Source: Luscinia megarhynchos (lineage: Eukaryota; Chordata; Aves; Passeriformes; Turdidae). Taken from it: a DNA stretch of 64,000 nucleotides. Numbering within the stretch: the stretch's first letter is position 1; every line of letters starts with the position of its first letter. The stretch lies in assembly GCA_034336665.1 (NCBI GenBank), contig CM067585.1:3777731-3841730 (forward strand), in the 5' to 3' direction. Under the pieces are notes generated by a model. It ran no database searches. It was not told the origin of the DNA and saw only the letters and a list, made by a program, of their open reading frames with translations. Below are positions 38,041-49,842 of this stretch, piece by piece. Both the position numbers and the translations under genes were made by a program.

Positions 38041-38374
38041 CAGTGCTCCCAGTGCTCCCAGTGCCCCTAGTGCTCCCAGTTCTCCCAGTGCCCCCAGTGC
38101 TCCCAGTGCCCCTAGTGCTCCCAGTGTTCCCAGTGTTCCCATTGCTCCCAGTGCTCCCAGTGCCCCCAATGCCCCCAGTGCTCCCAGTGTTCCCAGTGCC
38201 CCCAGTGTTCCCAGTGCCCCTAGTGATCCCAGTGCTCCCATTGCTCCCCAGTGCTCCCAGTGCCCCTAGTGCTCCCAGTGCCCCTAGTGCTCCCAGTGCC
38301 CCAGTGCTCCCAGTGCTCCCAGTGCCCCCAGTGCTCCCAGTGTTCCCAGTGCCCCCAGTGCCCCCAGTGCTCCC
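38041..38374. repeat. 9-bp minisatellite, about 37 units
   Basis: Units of CCCAGTGCT, CCCAGTGCC and CCTAGTGCT run for about 330 bp. The 9-bp period keeps all frames open, so the - strand shows collagen-like Gly-X-X repeats inside a 329-codon frame. It lies between two CR1 3' ends. Confidence 0.95.
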
Positions 38375-38730
38375 ACCCTGCCCAGTTGAGGTCCTCTCAT
38401 TCTGGTCAGGCTGCAGAGGGAAACACCCAGGCTGCAATTGGGATAATTCCCCTGCTCCAGCCCATTTCAGAGGCTGGGTGCTGGGAGAAACCTTTGAAAA
38501 GTTGGGTGTGGGGCCACCGTGAGCCAGGGGCAGGCACTGGAATCTCCACAGGCAGGAAAAGGTCCTGGCACGGGCATGGGACAGTTCAGTCGAGCCCTGC
38601 AAATACTGAGAGAAGCAACAGCTGTCAAGTGATATAAAACTCCAGCATCCAATATTTCCTTCTGTTTTTCCAAAGCCTCGGTGTCTGGGTGCCAGCAGGG
38701 ACCCCAGCCCAGGGGAGAGTGCCACAGACA

Positions 38731-38860
38731 TGTGGATGTGGCACTTGGGGACGTGTGGATGTGGCACTTGGGGACATGTGTTGGATGGGCAGTGCTGAGG
38801 GAACCGGTTGGACTTGATGATTTTAATGGTTTTTTCCAGCTCAAGTGATTCTGTGATTCA
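38731..38860 (+). mobile_element. CR1 LINE 3' end fragment
   Basis: GTGGATGTGGCACTTGGGGA appears twice in tandem, then GGTTGGACTTGATGATTTTA and a terminal TGATTCTGTGATTC. The doubled GTGGATGTGGCAC segment is a local duplication inside the element. Confidence 0.88.
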
Positions 38861-41461
38861 TCCTGTCAGATGGAGCCTCCCATCCAGAAGGGGCTGTGCA
38901 GCCTTTCCCTGATGCAGGTGAGTTTCAGGAGCTGTTACCTACGGTGCCAACACAGTTTTCTCAGAGCTGAGACAGGGAATCACTTCTGTGCCTGTGAATA
39001 TTGTATAGCTGCTTAGAAATTAAAATTAATTTTGAGTTGTGTAGCATTTATCTGCACTCCTAATTTATATTTGAACAGGAGAAGAACTATTTTCTGTCTT
39101 GAAATCCAAGCTTAATTTTTATCTTTATTATCTTAAGAGCTTAGTGAATAATTAATTCTTTTTTTCTTGCAAGTTTTTTTTTATATTTGAAGCAAAATTA
39201 ATTCAACCAAGGCCCCAGCTTTGTTGCCATTGATTTTGCAGGAGGCTGTGGAGGTCCCAGAGTAGCTGAGGGTCCTCCTGGCACCACAAAATCAGGCAAT
39301 TTTCAGGATAAAGAGCTTCTTCCTCCAGCAGAAGAGCCAGGGGAGCAGGGCTGGAATGGAAATCATGACAAGGAGTGGCATGGACAGACACCAGGACAGA
39401 AAGGAAATGGGTGTCAGGGAGTAGGTTGGGCATATGATTTCTAAGATTTGGCACCTCTTCAAGGATGGATACTTGTTTCTGACAAGATTTTTATTACTTT
39501 TTTGTCATTGAAAAATTTTATTTCTCTTTAATTAGAGATGAAAACCATGTTTAAATTATCCTGGAGCAAAGGAGGCTGTGGAAAACACCAACCCTGGGAT
39601 GAATCAGGGCTTAACTGCCCCTGTGCTGGGGATCCCCCACCTGGGGCTCCACATCAAAAGGGGCAATAATTTTTCTTTACAGACAAAAAGTCATCACAAG
39701 TGAGGGTCCCTCATCTCAGAGAAAGGGCAGGGGGGAGCTTTACCCTGGCTTTTCCCAGCACAAATTGCCCTTGGAGTCCCCACAGCCCCTGGGCATTCCT
39801 GGCATGGCCAATTCCCATTTACAACCTGATTTTTGCAGATAGCTCAAGGTGCGAATTCACATAAATTAATTCCAAACTTCCTGAATATGGATTTTTTTAT
39901 TAGTGGGAGGAAGAGCCTGTTATTCCAGCAGCATCCCTTTTATGTAGAAAAATTAATAAACTCAGTATACATGCTCTGTTTTCATCAGCTCTGGGCTGTC
40001 AGTACTGGCAGCAGGGAGTCACTGCTGGTTTGGTGTGAGTGGGTCCAACACCCTCACTCTCCACATTTAACCCTTTCTGGTCCTGTGTTGCCTCAAAATC
40101 AATTTTCTTCTAAACAATTGTTGTTTTCAGGTTGTTTTCCAGCCCAATACATTCACCTGCTGTTATCAGCACCCTGGGCCTGACTCTGGTCCCAGCCCAT
40201 GGAACTCCTGAGCCCTCCAGTCCCTCTTAAGGTCTCACCTAGCTGCAGGTGTTTTGAGGGGCATTTAGGGAGGGGAACTGAGGGAGCACTTGGGGAGCTT
40301 CATCTTGTACAAACATTGTTGTTGAAGGAGTTTCATTTGCACTGGCAGGAGCTGGTACCCTGCTGTGGTTGGTATCTTAACCAATCAAAACACTCAGCTA
40401 ATGGCTCATCCTCCTCCTGAAGAGCCCTATTTCACTCCAGCCTGGATGTATTTATAAAGAAATACCTGTGATTTTTATAAGATTATTGTTTTTACCCAGC
40501 TGATGTTTTTGCTTCTATGAAGCACAGGCCAAAATGCCACCATCAGCACTGCCATCTCCCTTGGGTTTACTCCAAGTGGTGCAGATTTTTGTGGGTTTTT
40601 GCATGTCTCAGAGCCTGGAGAGGGCAGCCCTGGATTCTCCTGCATTTAGGATGAGCTAGTATACAGGTCAGACAAATGCCAGGGAGGAGTCTCCATTATT
40701 GGGGCAAAAGTGCTCAAACAGGGAAATTTTCAGCACTATTACACTGTGTAGCTAATTTTCAGCACTATTACATGGTGTAGTTAATTTTCAGCACTGTTGT
40801 GCTGTGTACTTGACCTCACTGACCTTAAATAATTGCATCTTAAAATAGTCTTAAAGGAGCTAGTTAAGGGAGGGAGTACAGCTGGCTATATTTCAGCATT
40901 GATTTTCTGCCAGCTCGCTGTACTTTCCATAACTTGAATCCCATCCTCCCTGGGATGGGGCTGCCCCCAGTGCAGCAGGACAGAGGGACAGGATGGGATG
41001 GGTAGTTTCACCTCTCAGGGCTGAGACACCCCCAGATGATGCTTATGCCCAGGAGAAGGGTTATGTGTAAACACGAAGAATTTCCAAGTTTTTCTAAGAG
41101 CTTCGTAATGCTCTGAAACAACTTTATCTCCTAATTCAAAAGACTGTTTGAATAACCCAAAATGAGATCAGTACGGAAGAGCTGGAAGATCATCTAACAA
41201 AGAGGAGCAATTCCTTCCCATTCAACTCAATTATCCCCGGCTCAGTCTTGGAGAAACAGCGCGATTGCTTTCCTGCCAGTTCCTGGCTGCCGAGTTAATC
41301 ACATCGCAGGCTGCGTGTGATGCACCAGAGGATTTTGCAATTACTCCTGAAGAATTTCCCTGGACGGGGCTGGGAGGGGTGCAGGGGCCGGGGGCGGTCG
41401 GGAGGTTGAATGTCACCCTGTCCTCGCTCCAGTTGGGTGTCACCCTGTCCTGGCTCCTCCT
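38861..41461. other. Intergenic, no gene seen
   Basis: Holds the 29-bp triplicate at 40725. CpG content rises from about 41210 toward the LTR at 41462. No gene was recognised. Confidence 0.55.
40725..40811. repeat. 29-bp repeat, three copies
   Basis: AATTTTCAGCACTATTACA followed by a GTGTAG block occurs at 40725, 40754 and 40783. The third copy is more diverged. Confidence 0.88.
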
Positions 41462-41832
41462 TGTGGACGTTGCTGAAAGCTCGTGGGGAACTAATCTGGG
41501 TTTTCCCAGGCTGTTGACTTTTCTCAGCTCCAGCTTGGATCTTCCCCAGGCTGGGAATCTTTCTCAGAGACAAAACAAGGGAAGGTAGAAAGAAAACACA
41601 GACAGACACCTGGTGTTGACCACAGAGCTGTGTGAGTGTCTCGTGATATTTTGCAGAGAGCATGTTTTCAAAGAGGTGTTGCCTTCTTTGACCAATGAGT
41701 CTTTTCCACTTTGTTTTTCTCGATCTCCCTTATATAAATGCCATGGCTTTTCAATAAATCTCTCCTTCTTGCTGCTTGGAAGAGGAGTCGTGTTGCTGTG
41801 TTCTTTCGCCGTTTCCTAGCCTTACAGTGAGA
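41462..41832 (+). mobile_element. Solo LTR of an endogenous retrovirus, family A copy 3
   Basis: The 371-bp element starts TGTGGACG and is flanked by an exact 6-bp duplication, CCTCCT (41456-41461 and 41833-41838). CCAAT lies at about 41692, TATATAAATG at 41731 and AATAAA at 41753. The 3' terminus reads GTGAGA where CA is expected, a terminal mutation. It lies at the edge of a GC-rich region. Confidence 0.9.
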
Positions 41833-44800
41833 CCTCCTTTGGAGGGTCCGGCACTGACAGAGCCCTGCTGTCCCCAGGCTGTGCCGGGATGAGCCGGGAC
41901 GAGCCGGGCTGAGGCGCTCCGGGCACATCTCCTGTGCTCCATCCGCAGCGCAGCCGGGCCGGGTGAGGAGCAGCAGAACGCGGCAATTGTGCTCCCTGGC
42001 TGCCGCTCCGAGCCCTGCAGCTGCCGGGGCTCGGCAGCACAGAGGGGCTGCGAGGGGCTGGGGGTTCCCGTTTCGGCTTAGCAGATCATGGACCAGTCCA
42101 GGGGGACCACTGGAGCTGGACCCTGTGCGAGCTGAGAATGCCACCGATGGGCACCCCCGGACAGGGGGATGGAGAGGGGTTCGTGCCCAGCTCTCTCGGG
42201 CAGGACACGAGTTGTGACGGCCCGAGCAGGAGCTGTGTGTCGTGGGGAACACGGGCAGAGCTGTCCCGCACACCTGCTGTGAACCCTGGGCAGAGAGGAG
42301 CAGAGGTGTCCCTGTCCCTTGTCCTGGAGGTGATGCTCGAGGCTCGGCTGTCACCACCGCATTGTCCCAGCCCTCTGGCACCGCTGCTGTGGCACCGCAG
42401 CTTCACTGGAGATCCTGACCTCGGCTCCTTTATTTCCAATTCCAGGCTGTGACCGTTCCACCCTTCCCTTCACCACCGTGTGTCTCCAGACCCACGGACG
42501 GGACCCCTCTCAAAACCAGGCAGGAAGTGCAATTTCAGCAAAGAATGTTGAGTAAATAAACAGATAAACTCAAATAAAGTAAATAAAGGTAAAGGGGGCA
42601 GAGGGGGAAGAAACAGAGATTGCAAACAAACCGTTAAATGAACACAAACTGTAAATTTCCAGTAACAGAATATTTCCAGCCCCATTGGCTGCTGAGGAAG
42701 GGGCAGCCCAAGCCCAGTGCCCCTTGCAGGCTCTCAATCCCTAAAGGAAGGGAGGGTGAATTAGAGAGATGTCAAGGATGCTGTCGGTTCAGCTGCCAAC
42801 CTGAAAAGCCTGGTGGTTGCAGGTGGTTTGAAACCCATTTTTCAAGCAATATTCATTTCAGATCAACCTGTGCCTATTTCTCTGCCCTCAGGAGTGCCAC
42901 GAGCAGAAGCCAGCTGGGGGTGATGGAAGTGTCCGTGCTCCCTGTGCTCAGCTGGACTCCCCGGGCCCAGCCTAACGGGAGGATATGGTTCAGGCTTTCA
43001 CTTCTTACTACAGTGAATAAATGCCCTGTGCTTTTATTACCCCTGGTCCCTTCTGATTCCATCCTCACAGACGAAACCTTCCCTGGCTCACCTGACAATG
43101 GCATTTTACAAGATGGATCAGTCCTGTGTGCTGCTGTAAAACCCAGCAGGGCAGCGAGGATGATCGAGGGCAGCACACAGGAACCCCTGACCGCAGGGAA
43201 CCCCTCACAGTGAGAAGGGGGCTCCCTGGCCGCTGCCACACTGACAGGAGCTCACCACAAACCCAGCGCTGTAATCCCTCCTTAAGCACCTCGGCAATGA
43301 GAGGATTAACCAGGGATGTGCCATGGCTCTGTGCCATGGCTGAGCCTGAGGAATCCCGGCCGGAATTCCCTCCCGCATCTCCCTCTCGTTATGCGGGTCC
43401 TCCTCTCCCGCAGGAGGATGCTACTGCTGCCCCTGCTGTGCTTCAGCCCCAGGCTGTGCAGAGCCGAGCCCCTGCTCATGAGCAGCCCCCCCATTTTCCA
43501 GCCCTCCGTGGGGATGGATGGGGCAGCACCCGTGGGCAGGACACCTTTGCTCGGCATTTCTGCAGGACACTACAAACACCTGGAGGCTGCAAAATCTAAA
43601 GAGGTGGGCTATCCCCAAATTAACCCTTCCTGGTACAAACTGTCACCCCTCAGATGCAGTCCCCGGGTCCTGGTCCCCAGCGGGATACATCCCCAGGGGC
43701 TCCCTACTTCCAGCATCTCTGTTCTCCCTCTCTCTGCCCCATTCCCCGGCGCTGCAGGGGCACAGCTCCAGCTCTGCCTCCAGCCCCTCACTTCATTACT
43801 TTTAATGATGTGCAAATTGGCTTAGGGCTCAGCGATCGATCAGGGCTCAACACGTCGGTGAGGGGACCTAGTAGCTCTTTATTCGGGGGACAGCAGCTGC
43901 GGAGGAGGGAGGGGAGGCTGCTCTGCCTGCATTCCAGACACGCAGGAATTGATTTGGGATTGTTTCTGAGCAGCAGGCGATCCAACAATCTGATATATTT
44001 CTCTTGCAGGTCTGAGTGCAAAGCTCTATTATTCATACTCTGGCTTTAAGTTATAGCCAGTGTCGTGTCAAATGTACCAATTCCAGCAGCTTTAATGGAG
44101 TTGGCCTCTGCACCCCTCGTCAAGTGGCAGCTGATATTTTCTGCCCACATCAGTTGTATCTGCAAGGGAAAAATATCGAATGCTTCCCGTGCCTGTTGTT
44201 CCAGTGAATGTGAAGGGGAGAGGAGGTTTCCTGGCCGTGGTGGTGCCACGTGTGCCATGTACACACAGGGCCAGGCACGTGTGGCTGCTGGCACAGCCAA
44301 AGTCTGGCACTGCCACGTGGCAGCCCACGGGCACCATGGCCACCTTGTGTGTCATGACCAGCTGGGCTTTGCTCCACCTGTGACACCTGAGGATTTCTGG
44401 TGGCCAGAGAGAAGAACTCAGCTCCATGTGTTCACACCTCTCCTGGCCCTCTGGCCACCACTTTGCCAGCCAATGGCCAGTGCAGCCTGCCATGTTCGTG
44501 TTGGTGTGACAAGAATAACCTCACTGAGAGCAAGAACCACCCACAGCAGGATGTTCACTTCAAGCCATCACTCACTCATCAACCTCTCTCACTGAGCACG
44601 GTGCTGCAGCTCACACCAGTGAAATACCTGAATGGGTGGGAGGAAAAAAATTAAATTCTGCCACTAAGAGGTTCAAGGTTTCCCCTGAGCTGCCCTTGCT
44701 GCCTTCTCTTTCTCCTGCCCCAGCCATGGGGAGGCTGCAGTGCCAGTGAATGCTGTGTGCTGGGCATGGGGATGTGGGGAGGAAATGTTTTCTGCAGGTA

Positions 44801-47800
44801 GGAACATCCTCCAGAAAGTCAGTGGAGCAGGGCTGCCCCTCAGGATGGGGGCAGGAGTGTGGGTGGTGCCTGGGGTGCTGTGGGAGCCCTCACTGTGCCA
44901 CCACCTCTTCCATCCTGCACATCCCTTCCTGATCTCAGTGTCTGGGAATGCTCCAGCACTCTAAGGGGCTGGTAGGGCTCAGGGCACGTTCCCATATTCT
45001 CTGGTGGATACACATCACATCCACGCTCCAACACTCCCACTGCAGATGGGGCAGACACCCTGCAGACATTTGGTTCATGTTCTGCTGCCAGCTCAGCATT
45101 TGGTCCATAATTGAACCAAATGTTTTAAAATAAGCTTTGATCCCTTGGAAAAGGCAATTCTCCTGGCTGCCCCCATCACCATAGCACCTGTAAACAACTG
45201 GCAACCTGCCCACCTCCTAATTTTAGTAACTAATTACCTCTCATTATCTTGCATCAGGCCAGTAGCCAGCCTGTCACCAAGTGATTAATACAGTTCACAC
45301 AGCAACATGAAGCTGCATCCTTCACTCACCACCCGAGTTATCCTGTTTGCACTCTTGTTGTTTACCTTCATAAAGCAGTGAGAAAGGCAGGAAATACAGG
45401 AATCAGTATTTACTGTTGGATGAGCAGCTGGGAAGGCAAAGGAGCAATAGGGCTGGGCCAGGATCTTCTGGAGCAGAAGTGGCTTTGAGGAATTTGTAAT
45501 TAAGATTTAATATAGGAGCTTGTAAATCTTCTGTGTGACCAGTGCAGCCCATGGCCTGCTGACAACCTGCAGAAGGGATTTTAAACCTAAAGGTCTTGAA
45601 CCACCACAAGACAGAAGGAGGAATTTCTCTTAAATTACTTTCCACTATTTTTTTTTTCCCCACAGGTTCTCCCATGAGGCTGGGAAGGACCCACATCCAC
45701 CCCATTCCATCACCCAGCCATCAGCTCCTGCACGTGGCTGGTCACGGGGTTGTGCACTGAGCCAATAAATTAAATTGTGGTGGCTTCATCAATATGAATT
45801 TTGATGATACTAAAAAGAGCCTGACCAGAGGCACCAACCCTGCTCTCAAAATTAAAACAGACAGTTTTTTTACCCTGAAATTTTCCCATTCCAACTGCCC
45901 ATGATAGGAGCATGGCTCAGTTCACCTTGGGATAATGGGTGTGTGGGTGTTGGGGAGCTGGGTGGGCTTGGTAGGGGAAACAGTGGGTGAGTGGTCTGGG
46001 GCAGCTGAGGGGGGCAGGAAAGCAGGTTTGGGGTGTTTGGGGCTCAAACCTGCTGAGGGCTCAGTCCCATCCTCTTTCCAGCTCCTCGCAGCAGCAAGGG
46101 CAGGCAAGCACTTACAATAATGAGGTATTCAGCACTACACCTTTTAACTCCCCAAATGATTAACTTGCAGCAGATTAGAGCTGGGAGGACTATTTAATTA
46201 ACAGACACGTCAAGCTTGCTTATGAGTCATTTAAAAAACCACCCTAATGATTGACTTGTTAATATGGAAGAAATCAATTAGATTTTTTTTTATTCCTCCT
46301 CTGAAGTTTTTGGATCCAGCCAAAAGGATGGAGGAAGAAAGGATGCTGGGATTCAGCAGAGCTTTATTCTTTACAGAGGAGGCTGCAGGAACAGCTTGAG
46401 GCAGGGATTTGGAGGGTTTATGGGAGGCAGGGACTGAGCTCTGTCCCAGGATGCAGAGGAGGATGTGAGCAGCCCCTCAGCACCAGGTTGGTTGTGTGGC
46501 AGGAAAGCTTCCCTGCCCTCCCTCAATCCCCTCATTCCCTCCAGCAGGGCCAAGTTCCAGGTGTTCCACCACCCCTTCCCAAAGCCCTTTACCCTGAACT
46601 GACTGTGGCTTTCCCAGAAGAGTGGATGGGAAGGGGGGTGCAGGGAATGCTTATGGCTGGGGAAACAAAGCTGGGGGTGACTCTGGGGCTGCTGGGGGAG
46701 GTGGGTGATTGCAGAGAGGTCTGATGGCAGGTGGGTTACGCACAGGTCCTGCAGGTGCTGGATTAATGATGAAAACACAGTGTGGCTTGGGCAGGAAAGG
46801 CTGGACCTGAGCAGGAATTGTCTGCTCAGGGAACAGTTGGTGAGTTCAAGGGCAAAGAGGATTTGGCAGGATTTGGGAGGTGCAGCCAGTGTGGCTCAGA
46901 GAGCCCCAAACTCATCAGGGTCCGTAGAGATATTCAATGCACCATACCAGTGTCAGGACACAGGAGAGCTGGCTCGACCCTCCTGCCCCCTGGGGAAAGC
47001 CCACGAGGGGTTAAATGCCTTTCTCACACACAATTATGTATTGCTGTCTTCGGAGTCTGACTTAATGCACAAAACCCCTGATTGCTCAAGTCGTAGATTG
47101 CCTCTTGACATTAATTACTATGTAAATCCGGCAGATTAACATTGTCAGATGATGAGTGGCAAGTCTCACTCGCAGTCAGTCTCCCAGGAGCGCAGCAGTT
47201 GCACAAGTTGCCATAGCGATTTTTTCCTCTTGGAAAAAAAAAAAATAAACGGTAATAGAATAAACTCAAAACAAGCTGACACATCCCTGTGCTCCCACCA
47301 GGAGCTGCTGCTCTCCTGCTGATCCCAGAGCCTCAGCTGGACCCTGCTGGGGCAGATGTTGCATTTTGACCCATCAGTGGGTTCAGTGGGTTTAATGCTC
47401 TTCAAGTGCCTGTCTGGCTCCTCTTGGTGCTTCATGCCTAAACGACCATGATGGGGAGGTTCATCCTTACTCCTCAGGAGCTGCCTGGCTCCTGCTCCCC
47501 CAGATTTGGTCATTCTGTGCCCACCCCTCGTGCTGCTGGGCATGATGCAGGCAGGCAATGTGGTGCTTTTGGGAGAACAGAAAGCCCGTCTGGGTCTGCT
47601 TGAGGAGGAGATTTGATGTTGTTATCCCAGTCTCTGAAGCCAAATAGTGAAAAGGGGAAAAAACCCTAGTTTTTCACTCGAGATTAAAGATGCATGAGCA
47701 GAACGAGCAGGGTTGCTCACCAAGGAGTCAGGGGCTTTGAAGGTGAGCTGAAAGCTCACTACATAAATTGATAAAGTGCCTCAGATCTCTGGTCAGGAGA

Positions 47801-47952
47801 GCACAGGCAGCCAGCTGCAAACCTGGCTGTGCTGGGGGTGCTTTGGGGTGGCCCCCAGCCCTGTGCCCTGGGTCATGTCAGCCTGAACTGCAGGTGGGTG
47901 CCTGGGGAGCTCCTGGGGCTGCTGTGCTCCAAGGTGTCCTTGGTGGCAGTGA
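41833..47952. other. Intergenic; GC-rich start and two candidate conserved blocks
   Basis: From 41860 to about 42380 the DNA is CpG-rich, possibly a CpG island beside the LTR. The 237-codon - strand frame there shows no domain. Candidate conserved blocks lie at about 43790-44190 and at about 47010-47230, where TAATTA (47112) precedes an octamer-like ATGTAAAT. No gene was recognised. Confidence 0.45.
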
Positions 47953-48725
47953 CCTCCTGCAGGTCACTGAGCTCAAAGGGACTGAAACAGGGATCCCCCA
48001 GGGCTCCAAATCCCACTGCTCCTGCAGGTCACTGAGCTCAAAGGGACTGAAACAGGGATCCCCCAGGGCTCCCAAATCCCACTGCTCCTGCAGGTCACTG
48101 AGCTCAAAGGGACTGAAACAGGGATCCCCCAGGGCCTCCCAAATCCCACTGCTCCTGCAGGTCACTGAGCTCAAAGGGACTGAAACAGGGATCCCCCAGG
48201 GCTCCCAAATCCCACTGCTCCTGCAGGTCACTGAGCTCAAAGGGACTGAAACAAGGATCCCCCCAAACCCCCCAGAACCCCCAAATCCCACTGCTCCTGC
48301 AGGTCACTGAGCTCAAAGGGACTGAAACGGGTCCCCCGGGACCTCCCAAATCCCACTGCTCCTGCAGGTCACTGAGCTCTCAGGAACTGAAACAGGGATT
48401 CCCCCAGGGCTCCGGGAATCCCACTGCTCCTGCAGGTCACCCAGGTCCCAGGAACTGAAACAGGGATCCCCCAGACTCCCTACCCCCCGCCAAATCCCAC
48501 TGCTCCCTCAGGTCACTGAGCTCTCAGGGATTGAAACAGGGATCCCTCCAGCGCTCTTCAGACCCTCCCAAATCCCACTGCTCCCTCAGGTCATTGAGCT
48601 CAAAGGGACTGAAACAGGGATCCCCCAGGGCTCCCCAAATCCCACTGCTGCAGGTCACTGAGCTCAAAGGGACTGAAACAAGGATCCCCCCAGACCCTCC
48701 AGAACCCCCAAATCCCACTGCTCCC
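47953..48725. repeat. About 66-bp minisatellite, 11 units
   Basis: Each unit has CTGCAGGTCACTGAGCTC, an AAAGGGACTGAAACAGGGAT block and a CCCAAATCCCACTGCTCC-type tail. AGGTCA starts at 47961, 48026, 48092, 48159, 48225, 48301, 48366, 48434, 48510, 48588 and 48652, so spacing is 64-78 bp. A 180-codon + strand frame through it is only the repeat read in a period divisible by three. Confidence 0.95.
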
Positions 48726-48819
48726 CCAGCTCTGAGACCTGAGATCAGCCTGTGCTTCCAAAGGACAGACTGTGGGTTTGGGGATGCTCTGCAGCACCTC
48801 TGTGTGCCCCGAGGGAAGC

Positions 48820-49150
48820 CGCACGACAGAGGTTGTTTATTGCCTTTGAAAGGCAAGAATATGTTTCTCATCCATGTTTCTCATCCACGTCTAAAAATAC
48901 CAGACGCGTTGCCCCGACTCTCCTCTTGAGCGCTAATGACGGAGGAGCGACGTCTGTATCATAATGGATGAGAAACAAGCGCCTCTGTGCCCGTGAGAAG
49001 GCTGATTATTTTACTGGCAAGATACATTTAAAAATGCCTTGTGACATAAAGTAACATTAATGTCAGCGCGGCGCCTCCGGGGAGCCTTGCTGCTGTCACC
49101 CTGATTAAATTAGCGCGTTCCCTGCATCCAGAATCTCATCAATATTCATG
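48820..49150. promoter_or_regulatory. Candidate conserved non-coding element with direct and inverted 13-mers
   Basis: This AT-rich stretch keeps many CpGs. GTTTCTCATCCAT at 48863 is followed at once by GTTTCTCATCCAC at 48876, and its exact reverse complement ATGGATGAGAAAC is at 48964-48976. TAAT-core sites are frequent. The composition is typical of developmental enhancers. No alignment could be done. Confidence 0.4.
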
Positions 49151-49603
49151 TGGGGTGTGCCCGAGCCAGGCTGCTGCTGCTGGCGGCCCCGAGAAGGAGT
49201 AGCCTCAGCCGCGGGGTACAGGAGGGATCTGGGGGTGCTTGCCCTCCTGGCAGTGCCTGACCATCCCCTTCTCTACCCCCAGCCTGAAGAGGAGCAGGGA
49301 TGTTGTCAGATCTGCATCCTGGAGTGAGGCTCCATAGCGAATTCCTGCTTGGTCCGTGGGATCTTCTTTCAGCAAAAGAGAATTTTTGGGGTGCAATGAA
49401 AACACGCCAGACCCCCATCTTTGGCTCGGTGATTCTCGCTTTCAGAAGTGCCAGCCCGTGGGAATTCTGGCTGGAATGCTCGTGCCTGGAGGGGCTGCCC
49501 GGATCTCCTGCCTCTCCTCAGAAGGTAATTATCCTGCTGGGTGAGGGAGCTGGACTCACCCTTGTTCACACTGGGAGCAGACACTCACCTGAAGCATTGC
49601 CTG

Positions 49604-49842
49604 TAGGACCACAGACTGGTTTGGGTCAGAAGGAACCTTAAAGCCAAGCCCAGGGACACCTTCCACCCTCCAGGACTATCCCAGGATGCTCCAAGCCCCA
49701 TCCAACCTGGCCTTGAGTGATGGGGCAGCCACAGCTTCTCTGGGCAACCTGTGTCAGGGCCTCACCACCCTTCCAGGAAATAATTTTTTCTCAATATCTA
49801 GTCTAAACCTATTGTCCTTCAATTTAAAACCATATTTCTGGT
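49604..49842 (-). mobile_element. CR1 LINE 3' end fragment
   Basis: The fragment reads CCCATCCAACCTGGCCTTGA, CAGCCACAGCTTCTCTGGGC and TTTTTTCTCAATATCTAGTC, in reverse CR1 order. Confidence 0.9.

Noticed and set aside
37778..38767. 329-codon - strand frame with collagen-like repeats
   Set aside because: It is a 9-bp minisatellite plus CR1 ends read in frame. There is no domain, signal or splice evidence.
41668..42381. 237-codon - strand frame beside the third solo LTR
   Set aside because: It runs through the LTR and a GC-rich stretch. There are no retroviral or host domain motifs.
47768..48310. 180-codon + strand frame with 22-residue repeats
   Set aside because: It is the 66-bp minisatellite, whose period is divisible by three. 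Some later units differ in length and break the frame.
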